Shown: positions 32,697 to 41,119 of the stretch, piece after piece
Layout: every line of letters begins with the position of its first letter
Numbering within the stretch: the first letter of the stretch is position 1
The notes under the pieces: generated by a model
Seen by the model: only the letters and a program-made list of their open reading frames with translations
Told to the model about the DNA's origin: nothing
The model's database searches: none
Translations under genes and position numbers: made by a program
Source: an uncultured Bacteroidales bacterium
Lineage (GTDB): Bacteria; Bacteroidota; Bacteroidia; Bacteroidales; Tenuifilaceae
Length of the DNA stretch: 64,000 bases
Direction: 5' to 3'
Assembly: GCA_937926785.1 (NCBI GenBank)
Contig: CALBBQ010000014.1
Location: 1-64,000, forward strand

Positions 32697-34131
32697 TCAA
32701 CCTCTGGTTAACGGGTATGGTTTCGGAATAGTTGGTTTTAGTCCACCTATAATAGGAGTCCATAAGGGCATTGGCAAGCAAGTTGCCGAATTTAATTGCC
32801 CCTAAGTACGTGAAATGGGTGTAGTCCTTGGTGGCTAGCGATGGGTTAGCGTTAACCCAATCAATAATTGAGCCCTCGCCTCCCATGGCCATATAGGCAT
32901 CCCAAAATGCAGCCCCGTTTTTAAGGGCAGCGTTTCGCTGCGCATTTAGGACAAGCTCCACGCTAGGAAAAGTTTTTAGTAATCCATCCGTACGAGTAGC
33001 CATATCGGTAACCCCAACCACCAAGATGGATGCCTTTGGGGCAAACGATTTTATCGAGCGTATCTGCCTGGCCATTAACTCCTCATAATACTTGTAGCTG
33101 TTCAGGTTTGATGGCACTACATTGATGCCAAACTGCAGTATTACTAAACGAACATTCAGTAAGCGGTACACCTCTGATGCTGTTTGAAAATCGAAGCTGC
33201 TGAAAAAATTACCGGAAGAGCCCCTTAGGGCGATATTGCTTACACATACGCCATGGTCGTCATCGGCAAATACACCGTACACTCTAACCGGCGATGCATT
33301 CTGCATGAGTATGGATAAACTCTGACAAGGGTCTGGTAGGTTTATGGTAAAACTATCGACCCTAGTGGTGGGCGGGAACTGTCTTGCCATCAGCTCATTA
33401 CCTTTGGCAACTACTTTTATGTTGAAGGCGGAATCGGTTTTTCCGTATAAAACTGTGAGGGAGCTCACCCTTTGCTTAAAGTTGAAATCGAGTATGTTCC
33501 TGAACACAGCCGAAGGCTGTATTTTGGCTACCATTCCCAGAATACCCTCGGCTCTTTCCTGTGGTTCCGCCTTCAGAACTGACTCACAGCTCCAGTTGGT
33601 TGAAGTTTGGTAACTTATCCCCTGATAATAAGATAAATCGTAATATAGGGGTATAAAACCCTTGCCCTTACCACCAAATCGTTTTTGAAGGGTGCTACGG
33701 ATAGTTCCAGTTATCCTGTCACCCTCAACCTGTGAATCGCCATAATGAAGTACGGTTAATTTTTCAGCATCTCCGTTTAGCTGACCGAAAAACTCCGACA
33801 TCGCACTAAGCCCGCTTTCAGAAGTTTCAATGGGAACAGCAGAGTAACTCCTGTACTTTTCTGTTAAAGTAAGTTCTTTAGGAGGTACGGAGGATGCTGC
33901 TGAATCAACACTATCAGTAATAACCTGGTTTTTGTTTGTCAGCGTATCAGTTGTTTTTGTTTGTGCCAAGGTGTGAACTTCCCCGGTGGTTGCCTGTTTA
34001 ACCTGCGGAATTGGAACACGAATTTTAACATTAAGGAACGATAACTTATAGGATGGGCTCAAGAAAGCAATACCCAAATAGAGAATTAGAACCAATACTA
34101 AGAATATCAAGGTTTGATATGGCTTATTCAT
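32689..34131 (-). CDS. SGNH/GDSL family protein, second copy
   Basis: This is a 480-residue protein with an N-terminal membrane segment (TLIFLVLVLILYLGIAFL), then a low-complexity Thr/Ser linker. The SGNH domain has VLHYGDSQVEGDR, block III LQFGINVVPSN and the Asp-His pair in DYTHFTYLGAI. It is first in the MBOAT unit. It differs from the next SGNH protein enough to suggest a different step, for example transfer versus editing. The polysaccharide acceptor is not known. Confidence 0.85.
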   Translation of the reverse strand: MNKPYQTLIFLVLVLILYLGIAFLSPSYKLSFLNVKIRVPIPQVKQATTGEVHTLAQTKTTDTLTNKNQVITDSVDSAASSVPPKELTLTEKYRSYSAVPIETSESGLSAMSEFFGQLNGDAEKLTVLHYGDSQVEGDRITGTIRSTLQKRFGGKGKGFIPLYYDLSYYQGISYQTSTNWSCESVLKAEPQERAEGILGMVAKIQPSAVFRNILDFNFKQRVSSLTVLYGKTDSAFNIKVVAKGNELMARQFPPTTRVDSFTINLPDPCQSLSILMQNASPVRVYGVFADDDHGVCVSNIALRGSSGNFFSSFDFQTASEVYRLLNVRLVILQFGINVVPSNLNSYKYYEELMARQIRSIKSFAPKASILVVGVTDMATRTDGLLKTFPSVELVLNAQRNAALKNGAAFWDAYMAMGGEGSIIDWVNANPSLATKDYTHFTYLGAIKFGNLLANALMDSYYRWTKTNYSETIPVNQRLND

Positions 34132-34268
34132 CCTGTTTGTTTAGCTAAGTTTTTTTTGCTTTTAAATGTAGTTTATTTTAGGTAATAATGTATTTTGGCA
34201 GTCTGTTAAAGTAGATTTGGCTTGCTTTTTGACTCTTTTTTTACTAATTTACAAAATATTTTAAGTTC

Positions 34269-34625
34269 ATGTTCAAGGTTTTGCATAATCCGCGATGTGC
34301 AAGAAGCCGAAAAGGATTGGAGTATTTACGTTCCAAAACCAATGATTTTGAATTGATAAACTACCTCTCGGAGGGGTTAACCGAAAACCTGTTAAAGGAG
34401 GTTTTTCTGAAATGGAACCAAAAGCCGCAGGATTTAGTACGGACCAAGGAGGCTTACTACACTAAGTATCTGAAAGGGAAAAATTTCTCCGAAGAGGAAT
34501 GGATGCAGATAATAAAAGAAAATCCGGGATTACTAAAGCGTCCCCTGATAATTGGCAAGTACAAGGTGGTTATTGGTGACCCGCCAAGCAATATTGACCA
34601 GATTCTTAATGAATTGAATGATTGA
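34269..34625 (+). CDS. ArsC/Spx-like reductase family protein
   Basis: This is a 118-residue thioredoxin-fold protein of the ArsC family. The active cysteine Cys10 is in HNPRCARSRKG, the arsenate-reductase-type motif. A C-terminal RPLIIGKYKVVIGDPPSNI aligns with the family's RPIV...GRPP segment. No arsenic resistance genes are nearby, so arsenate may not be the substrate. It lies 20-40 bp before a CAP-domain gene. Confidence 0.88.
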   Translation: MFKVLHNPRCARSRKGLEYLRSKTNDFELINYLSEGLTENLLKEVFLKWNQKPQDLVRTKEAYYTKYLKGKNFSEEEWMQIIKENPGLLKRPLIIGKYKVVIGDPPSNIDQILNELND

Positions 34626-34665
34626 TGATTGGTGATACAATGATTTGTTCTATAACTATTTTAGT

Positions 34666-35520
34666 ATGAAACGCTTATTTCTTTTAGCTTTAACCCTTGG
34701 AGTTCTGGTTCATGAAGGAACATCGAGTTTCGCACAGCAATCGGAATTCCTAAAAATGGAGGACGAGATCCTGAAATTGTTAAACGAACACCGAAAATCT
34801 ATTGGCAAGTCGGTTCTGAGCGTAAATGAATACATACGAAAGGAGGCCTACCTCCACTCTCAGAATATGGCTGCCGGCAAGGTTACGTTCAGTCACAAAG
34901 GCTTTGATGAACGATTCAACCGTCTGTCGGGCTTCCTGGATATTTCTTCGGGTGCGGAAAATATAGCCAATGGGCCACTAAATGCTAAGCACATTGTGAG
35001 CGGATGGCTAGCCAGTCCCGGCCATCGAAAAAACATTGAGGATGATTTCAACCTAACAGGTATTGGGATTGCACAAGCCCCCAATGGTTCTTACTTCTTC
35101 ACCCAGATTTTTGTTAAGAGTGCCGATAAACCCAAGGTGGTTCCGGCAGAGTACGAGGCTGAACTTTTACAGCTTATCAATAATCACCGCAGGAGCTTAG
35201 GATTACCCGCATTAAAGAATGATGATGGGATACACACTGAATCCGTAATGTATTCACAGCAAATGGCTGCTGGTAAGGTACCCATAGGCCCTCCGGGATT
35301 CGATAATCCCATAAAATCGCTTATAAGAAAGTACAATGCCTCAAAAATGGTGGAGCTGATTGGTTACGACTACCCAACCCCGAAAGCACTGTTTGATGCC
35401 TGGATGGCAAGCACCAAACAGCGCGATATCATTGAAGGAAGTTTCAACCTTACCGGAATAGGAGTAATACAGTCCGTAGATGGAAAGGTTTTTGTTACTC
35501 AGGTCTTTTTGCAAAAGTAA
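34666..35520 (+). CDS. Secreted protein with two CAP (SCP/PR1) domains, second degenerate
   Basis: This is a 284-residue exported protein; the signal peptide is MKRLFLLALTLGVLVHEGTS. The first CAP domain (about residues 30-150) keeps the tetrad features: FSHKGFDERF (His), GAENIANG (Glu) and SPGHRKNI (His). The second (about 168-284) repeats the fold (AELLQLINNHRRSLGLPAL, LTGIGVIQ) but has lost both histidines (IGPPGF and STKQRDII). It could keep only a structural or binding role. The ATG at 34666 is chosen because the signal peptide starts there; a TTG at 34645 is the alternative. Confidence 0.86.
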   Translation: MKRLFLLALTLGVLVHEGTSSFAQQSEFLKMEDEILKLLNEHRKSIGKSVLSVNEYIRKEAYLHSQNMAAGKVTFSHKGFDERFNRLSGFLDISSGAENIANGPLNAKHIVSGWLASPGHRKNIEDDFNLTGIGIAQAPNGSYFFTQIFVKSADKPKVVPAEYEAELLQLINNHRRSLGLPALKNDDGIHTESVMYSQQMAAGKVPIGPPGFDNPIKSLIRKYNASKMVELIGYDYPTPKALFDAWMASTKQRDIIEGSFNLTGIGVIQSVDGKVFVTQVFLQK

Positions 35521-35541
35521 CCAACCTAAAACCAAATAGAA

Positions 35542-37164
35542 ATGGCCACACCGGAATTCTATTACCAGGAAAGGTATCCAGTCGGGCACGATGATACCGA
35601 GTATTACCTGCTAACCAAGGAATTCGTATCAAAGTCCACTTTTGAGGGGAATGAAATACTCAAAGTTGACCCGGAGGGTCTGGCATTCCTGGCCAGAACT
35701 GCCATGCATGATATTTCATTTTTTTACCGGGAGGAACATGTAAAGCAGATAGCGGCCATACTAAATGATCCTGAGGCCAGTAAAAATGACAAGTTTGTGG
35801 CTCTGGTTCTCCTCCGGAATGCCGAGATAGCAGCAAAAGGTTTGCTGCCACTTTGCCAGGATACTGGCACTGCAACTGTTTTTGCCAAGAAAGGGCAGAT
35901 GGTTTGGACTGGGGGTAACGATTACGAGGCGCTTTCGCGAGGAATTTATAAAACCTACACGGAAGAAAACCTCCGTTACTCCCAAACCGCACCGCTCAAC
36001 ATGTACACCGAAAAGAACTCCGGTACAAACCTACCCGCTCAAATTGATATCTACGCTACACCAGGAAAGGAGTATGAGTTCCTGTTTATAGCAAAGGGGG
36101 GTGGTTCTGCTAACAAAAGCATGCTGTTTCAGGAGTCGAAGGCGCTGCTTACCCCAGAAAAGCTGGAGGCATACCTGGTTGATAAGATTAAAAACCTGGG
36201 TACTGCAGCATGCCCACCGTACCATATCGCCATTGTGATTGGCGGAACATCGGCCGAGGATACCCTGAAAGCCGTTAAGCTTGCTTCGGCTAAATACCTT
36301 GATAACCTGCCATCGGAAGGGAATATTCACGGTCGTGCTTTCCGCGACCGGCAGCTGGAGGAGAAAATTCTGAAAGCCACCAACTCCATTGGTATAGGTG
36401 CCCAGTTTGGGGGAAAGTACCTTGCCCTCGACGTTAGGATTATCCGTTTACCCCGGCATGGTGCATCGTGTCCGGTAGGCATTGGGGTTTCGTGCATAGC
36501 CGACCGGAATATTAAGGCTAAAATAAATGGTGAAGGGATTTGGCTGGAGAAGCTGGAAAAGAACCCGGGCCGGTTTATCCCTGATAAATGGAGAAAACCC
36601 GACGAGGGTGAGGCCGTAACCATAAATCTTAACCAGCCCATGTCACAAATCCTGGCTGAGCTCAGTAAAAATCCGGTAGGTACTCGCTTGTCGCTCACGG
36701 GACCAATTATTGTTGCCCGCGATATTGCGCACGCAAAGCTTAAAGAGCGGCTCGACAAGGGCGAGGGTTTACCCGATTACGTTAAGAATCATCCCATATA
36801 CTATGCCGGTCCGGCTAAAACACCAGCGGGCATGCCATCGGGTTCATTCGGGCCAACAACTGCGGGTCGAATGGACTCGTATGTGGACCTGTTCCAATCG
36901 AATGGGGCAAGTCTGGTCATGATTGCCAAGGGCAACCGAAGCCAGGCTGTTACTGACTCCTGCCAGAAACATGGCGGATTTTACCTGGGAAGCATTGGAG
37001 GTCCAGCGGCCATACTTGCGCAGGAGAACATTAAAAAGGTTGAGCTGATTGAATACCCCGAGTTGGGTATGGAAGCCATTTACCGCATTGAGGTTGTGGA
37101 TTTTCCTGCTTTTATTCTGGTTGATGACAAAGGGAACGATTTTTACAAGCAAATCCTTAAGTAG
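35542..37164 (+). CDS. Fumarate hydratase, class I
   Basis: This is an iron-sulfur fumarase that interconverts fumarate and malate in the TCA cycle. The 540 residues contain both the alpha-type catalytic and beta-type swivelling domains, as in E. coli FumA. The three 4Fe-4S ligands are Cys105 ([14 protein letters not shown]), Cys224 ([11 protein letters not shown]) and Cys318 ([13 protein letters not shown]), at the same numbers as in FumA. It follows the CAP gene by 21 bp and ends at a strong terminator. Confidence 0.95.
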   Translation: MATPEFYYQERYPVGHDDTEYYLLTKEFVSKSTFEGNEILKVDPEGLAFLARTAMHDISFFYREEHVKQIAAILNDPEASKNDKFVALVLLRNAEIAAKGLLPLCQDTGTATVFAKKGQMVWTGGNDYEALSRGIYKTYTEENLRYSQTAPLNMYTEKNSGTNLPAQIDIYATPGKEYEFLFIAKGGGSANKSMLFQESKALLTPEKLEAYLVDKIKNLGTAACPPYHIAIVIGGTSAEDTLKAVKLASAKYLDNLPSEGNIHGRAFRDRQLEEKILKATNSIGIGAQFGGKYLALDVRIIRLPRHGASCPVGIGVSCIADRNIKAKINGEGIWLEKLEKNPGRFIPDKWRKPDEGEAVTINLNQPMSQILAELSKNPVGTRLSLTGPIIVARDIAHAKLKERLDKGEGLPDYVKNHPIYYAGPAKTPAGMPSGSFGPTTAGRMDSYVDLFQSNGASLVMIAKGNRSQAVTDSCQKHGGFYLGSIGGPAAILAQENIKKVELIEYPELGMEAIYRIEVVDFPAFILVDDKGNDFYKQILK

Positions 37165-37185
37165 AGCTGGTAAAAAACGGTTTAG

Positions 37186-37217
37186 CAAAAAGGCCCGGGA
37201 AATCGGGCCTTCTTTTT
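37186..37217 (+). terminator. Bidirectional terminator between fumarase and queA
   Basis: AGGCCCG (37191-37197) / CGGGCCT (37204-37210) with loop GGAAAT is flanked by an A-run on the left and a T-run on the right. It can terminate both the fumarase gene and the convergent queA gene. Confidence 0.9.
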
Positions 37218-37225
37218 TATTCATG

Positions 37226-38278
37226 CTAGATAATCAGCATGGCATCGCCGTAAGTACCAAAGCGGTACTTTTCCTTTATAGCCACCTTGTACGCATCCAT
37301 CAGCTGATCGTAACCGGCAAAAGCCGAAACCATCATCAACAGGGTGGACAGGGGAAGGTGAAAGTTGGTTACCAGCATGTTGGGTACTGCAAAATCATAA
37401 GGCGGGAAGATGAACTTATTTGTCCAACCCTCGAAAGGTTTGAGAAAACCATCGGTGGTAACAGAACTTTCCAGGGTGCGCAGAACGGTGGTTCCTACCG
37501 CGCAAATGTTATGCTGTTCACTCTTTGCCTTGTTGATTATGCGAGCTGCTTCCTCCATTATGATGATCTGCTCGGAGTCCATTTTATGCTTGGTTAAGTC
37601 TTCAACATCAACCGTGCGGAAATTACCAAGTCCCACGTGAAGGGTAACTTCAGCAAAGTTGATTCCCTTAATCTCGAGACGCTTAAGCAAATGCTTGCTA
37701 AAGTGCAAACCAGCAGTGGGAGCGGCAACCGCACCCTCATATTTGGCGTAAACGGTTTGATAGCGTTCGCGGTCCTCAGGTACCACTTCGCGTTGCAGGA
37801 TATGCTTGGGTACAGGCATTTCGCCCAAGCGGTAGAGAGTATCCTTGAACTCTTCGTAGGTTCCATCGAACAGAAAACGCAGGGTACGCCCACGGCTGGT
37901 GGTATTATCAATTACCTCGGCCACAAGTAAGTCGTCCTCGCCAAAGTAGAGCTTATTCCCAATACGTATCTTACGTGCGGGGTCAACCAGCACATCCCAT
38001 AGCCTCTGCTCACGGTTAAGCTCACGGAGTAGAAAAACCTCAATCTCTGCCCCGGTTTTTTCCTTATTTCCGTAGAGCCTGGCAGGAAATACCTTGGTAT
38101 TGTTAAACACCAGCACGTCGTTCTCGTTAAGGTATTCAATGATGTCTTTAAAAATCCGATGTTCAATCTTTCCCGTTTTCCTGTTCAGAACCATCAACCT
38201 GGATTCATCCCTGTTCTCGACAGGAAACTTTGCGATTAAATCTTTAGGAAGGTTGTACTTGAATTGCGATAGCTTCAT
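37226..38278 (-). CDS. queA: tRNA preQ1(34) S-adenosylmethionine ribosyltransferase-isomerase
   Basis: QueA transfers the ribosyl part of SAM to preQ1 in tRNA, forming epoxyqueuosine. The 350 residues begin [20 protein letters not shown] and contain the family motifs [31 protein letters not shown] and [10 protein letters not shown]. The start at 38278 is supported by a strong promoter 26 bp upstream. It is transcribed separately from truB. Confidence 0.97.
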   Translation of the reverse strand: MKLSQFKYNLPKDLIAKFPVENRDESRLMVLNRKTGKIEHRIFKDIIEYLNENDVLVFNNTKVFPARLYGNKEKTGAEIEVFLLRELNREQRLWDVLVDPARKIRIGNKLYFGEDDLLVAEVIDNTTSRGRTLRFLFDGTYEEFKDTLYRLGEMPVPKHILQREVVPEDRERYQTVYAKYEGAVAAPTAGLHFSKHLLKRLEIKGINFAEVTLHVGLGNFRTVDVEDLTKHKMDSEQIIIMEEAARIINKAKSEQHNICAVGTTVLRTLESSVTTDGFLKPFEGWTNKFIFPPYDFAVPNMLVTNFHLPLSTLLMMVSAFAGYDQLMDAYKVAIKEKYRFGTYGDAMLII

Positions 38279-38303
38279 ATTGTTGATTTTACTTCAGATT
38301 ACA

Positions 38304-38335
38304 CAAAGATATACTTCACCACCAGGCGTTGTCAA
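38304..38335 (-). promoter_or_regulatory. Promoter of queA
   Basis: On the minus strand TTG (38335-38333) and TATCTTTG (38311-38304) are separated by 21 nt, a good match to the Bacteroidota consensus, just upstream of the queA ATG. Confidence 0.7.
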
Positions 38336-38422
38336 TACTTTTTAGCCTTAATTTAAGGAAGTTGCAAAGATAATTATTTAGTTAAGAGCATGTGCACCTT
38401 ATACGTGTCTTTTCTGTCTTGG

Positions 38423-39127
38423 TTACATGGTATGTGAAAAAAAGTATTCGATATCGGGAATGGTTAACGCCTGTTCAACGCTGAAACTTCCACTGAGTGT
38501 ACGGCGAAGCTCCACCAAATGGGCACCGGAGTTTAAAGCAGTACCTATGTCGCGGGCTAGGGCTCGGATGTAGGTTCCCTTACTGCACACAATTCCGATG
38601 GTGATGTAGGGTGAATGATAATCGAGCAGCTTCAGCTCAAAAAGCTCAATGGGCACCGGATCAAGTTTTGGATCAACTCCTTTCCGGGCAAGTTGGTAGG
38701 CTCGTTTGCCGTTCACATACTTGGCGGAGAATGAGGGGGGTACCTGGAGTTGCGGCCCCTGAAGCTCCGATAGCACTTTACTTACCAAATCCTGGTTAAT
38801 ATGCTCAATGGGGAACGTTTTATCGACCTGAGTTTCCATGTCAAAGGAAGGGGTGGTTTCGCCGAGTTTAATGCGTGCAACATAGCCCTTTTGCTCTGCG
38901 GTGAGCTCCATCACCTGCTTGGTGGCTTTGCCGGTACATACAACCAGCAAGCCTGTTGCAAGCGGATCGAGCGTTCCAGCATGACCCACCTTAATAGATT
39001 TATCGCCGGTGAAACGCTTGGCCAGCGAGCGAATTTTCCCAACCACATCGAACGAGGTCCAGCCGTAGGGTTTATCGACCAGTATAATAGTTCCTTCCTT
39101 AACCCTATCCAGGCGGTTTATCTCCAT
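38423..39127 (-). CDS. truB: tRNA pseudouridine(55) synthase TruB
   Basis: TruB makes pseudouridine 55 in the T-loop of tRNAs. The catalytic aspartate is Asp54 in GHAGTLDPLATGLLVV. PYGWTSFDVV near the start and GTYIRALARDIG near residue 190 are further family marks. The length is 234 residues, without a PUA domain, as in many Bacteroidota. It starts 3 bp after uppP ends, at the end of the glyS-to-truB run. Confidence 0.96.
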   Translation of the reverse strand: MEINRLDRVKEGTIILVDKPYGWTSFDVVGKIRSLAKRFTGDKSIKVGHAGTLDPLATGLLVVCTGKATKQVMELTAEQKGYVARIKLGETTPSFDMETQVDKTFPIEHINQDLVSKVLSELQGPQLQVPPSFSAKYVNGKRAYQLARKGVDPKLDPVPIELFELKLLDYHSPYITIGIVCSKGTYIRALARDIGTALNSGAHLVELRRTLSGSFSVEQALTIPDIEYFFSHTM

Positions 39128-39130
39128 GCT

Positions 39131-39907
39131 CTATGATGCAATAAGCGCAATAACACCAATTGCTGCACAGTAAATGGCAAACCAGTACAGGTTACCTTTT
39201 CGAACCATCCGAAGCATAAATGAGCAGGCTATAAACCCAGAAACAAAAGCGGCTATAAATCCGGCAACCACCGCGGGAGTGAATACCGAAGCGATATCGC
39301 CTTTTATGATATCGAGAAGGGTAGCTCCCAGAACGGGTATGATGACCATCAAAAACGAGAAGCGTGCCACCTCGTCACGGTTTTTGCCAAGAATTAAACC
39401 GGTGGAGATAGTAGCCCCCGAACGGCTTAATCCGGGCATTACAGCCACAGCCTGGGCTACACCAATGATTAGCGAGTCGATATACGAAATCGGAGTAGTT
39501 TGCTTACGCTGTATAACCTTTGTTAAAGTTAGTAATGTTGCGGTTACCAAAAGCATGAGGCCAACCACGAACAAATTCCCCTCGAAAAGCGTTTCCACCT
39601 GCTCTTTGAATAGTACACCCACCACAGCAACAGGAATGGCTGATAATAATAGTTTTAATATGAAATGGGTTTGACTATTAAGCTTAAATTCAAAAAAACC
39701 AACAAACAGATCGGCTATTTCCTTACGGAATACCAGCAAAGTGCTAAGTACCGTGGCAACATGTACAGCAATGCTAAATTCAAGATTTTCCTGAAGCTGA
39801 ACCCCAAGCAACGCCTTGGAAAGCTCAATATGTCCGCTACTGCTTACGGGCAAAAACTCCGTTAAACCTTGAACAATGCCAATGATGATGGCCTGAAATA
39901 TAGTCAT
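39131..39907 (-). CDS. uppP: Undecaprenyl-diphosphatase
   Basis: UppP (BacA) dephosphorylates undecaprenyl diphosphate to recycle the lipid carrier of cell-wall synthesis. It is a 258-residue integral membrane protein with the signature GLTEFLPVSSSGHIELSKAL and the second motif MPGLSRSGATISTGL. It lies between the DUF3098 gene and truB in the minus-strand operon. Confidence 0.96.
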   Translation of the reverse strand: MTIFQAIIIGIVQGLTEFLPVSSSGHIELSKALLGVQLQENLEFSIAVHVATVLSTLLVFRKEIADLFVGFFEFKLNSQTHFILKLLLSAIPVAVVGVLFKEQVETLFEGNLFVVGLMLLVTATLLTLTKVIQRKQTTPISYIDSLIIGVAQAVAVMPGLSRSGATISTGLILGKNRDEVARFSFLMVIIPVLGATLLDIIKGDIASVFTPAVVAGFIAAFVSGFIACSFMLRMVRKGNLYWFAIYCAAIGVIALIAS

Positions 39908-39935
39908 TTTACGATGTGGTTAAATTGGTTTCTGG

Positions 39936-40202
39936 CTATTTATCCCTGGTACGTTTCATAATAGAGTAGCCCACAAAAGCAAATCCGAACAGGACTATGA
40001 TGGGGGCCAGTGTTATTCTGCGGAAGCTAAAGATGTCGGGGTTAAAAACGTTGGGATCGTTTGAGCCGCCACCAACCATGAGTATAAACCCAAACACTAT
40101 TATTCCGAAACCCATAAGCATCAGCTTATAGTTCGACCAGCTTAGTGGAAAAAGGTTTTCTTTTGAAACCTGTTCCTTTTTCGGAGAATTCTTTGCAGAC
40201 AT
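39936..40202 (-). CDS. DUF3098 small membrane protein
   Basis: This 88-residue protein has two membrane segments (LMLMGFGIIVFGFILMV and LAPIIVLFGFAFVGYSI) separated by GGGSNDPNVFNPDIFSFRR, the family signature. It is found next to ftsX and uppP across Bacteroidota. Its function is unknown; position suggests a division or envelope role. Confidence 0.9.
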   Translation of the reverse strand: MSAKNSPKKEQVSKENLFPLSWSNYKLMLMGFGIIVFGFILMVGGGSNDPNVFNPDIFSFRRITLAPIIVLFGFAFVGYSIMKRTRDK

Positions 40203-40228
40203 ATAGATTAGTTTAGTTTTATAACGTA

Positions 40229-41107
40229 TTAGTAGTACAAATCGTCGGTGCTAAGACGCAGAAACTTATTGACTGCCATAAATGTAGCCAGTAAATTAAT
40301 TACTATACCTAAAAGGGTAACCGCCACAAAAATGGAAATAATACTGATTGGATCCAGAATGGAGAGAATATTGGTCACCTCCTTGCTAACCGCATAGAGC
40401 AGGCCCATTAACAAAGCTATGGCAATTACTGATGAATACAGGGCATGAAGAATGCTTCGGAGAAGGAATGGCTTTCGTATGAAACCCCAATTTGCGCCCA
40501 CAAGCTTCATGGTGTTAATCAGAAATCGTTTGGAGTAAACCGAAAGCCTTAGCGTATTATTAATCAGCACCAACGAGATGAAAAGCATAAGCGCAGCAAA
40601 CACCAGTATTACCATGCCTATCCGGCTGACGTTATCGTTTACCAGGTTTATCAGTGAGCGTTGGTAATCAACCTCCTTAACCTGTGGAAACTGTTTAAGC
40701 CACTGCTCAATACGTGCTATACTATCATTGTTCGCATAGTCGGCTTTCAGCTTTGCCTCTATGAATGCATTTAACGGATTGTATCCGAGGTAAGCAATAA
40801 AATCTTCGCCCAGATCAGCAGCCATGATACGAGCAGCATCCTGTTGCGTGAAGTACTGGGTTGATTTTATGTAGCTGGTGGCATCGAGCTGCTTTTTAAG
40901 GAAAAGAGCATCGGCATCGGAAACACCCTCGTTCAGGTAGATATCGAAACCAATGTTCTCCTTCACGTAATTTGATAGCTTGCGTGCACTAATCAAAAGA
41001 ATTCCAAGTAGACCTATTGTAAACAGAACCAGTGATATGCTTATAATTGAGGAGATGTAGGAGTTTCTCAACCTGCCTCGCGTTGCTCTATTTACAACAT
41101 TTGCCAT
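40229..41107 (-). CDS. ftsX: Cell division protein FtsX
   Basis: FtsX is the permease-like half of the FtsEX complex, which controls cell-wall hydrolases at division. The 292 residues give a membrane helix near residue 25-45, an extracytoplasmic domain (YVKENIGFDIYLNEGVSDAD) and three C-terminal membrane helices ending at KFLRLSTDDLYY. FtsE is not in the window. It lies 12 bp after the yfhO gene. Confidence 0.92.
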   Translation of the reverse strand: MANVVNRATRGRLRNSYISSIISISLVLFTIGLLGILLISARKLSNYVKENIGFDIYLNEGVSDADALFLKKQLDATSYIKSTQYFTQQDAARIMAADLGEDFIAYLGYNPLNAFIEAKLKADYANNDSIARIEQWLKQFPQVKEVDYQRSLINLVNDNVSRIGMVILVFAALMLFISLVLINNTLRLSVYSKRFLINTMKLVGANWGFIRKPFLLRSILHALYSSVIAIALLMGLLYAVSKEVTNILSILDPISIISIFVAVTLLGIVINLLATFMAVNKFLRLSTDDLYY

Positions 41108-41119
41108 TTTAAGCCTATT

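Noticed and set aside
38346..38358. Short palindrome CCTTAA-T-TTAAGG upstream of queA
   Set aside because: AT-rich with a 6-bp arm, likely chance; no matching regulator is nearby.
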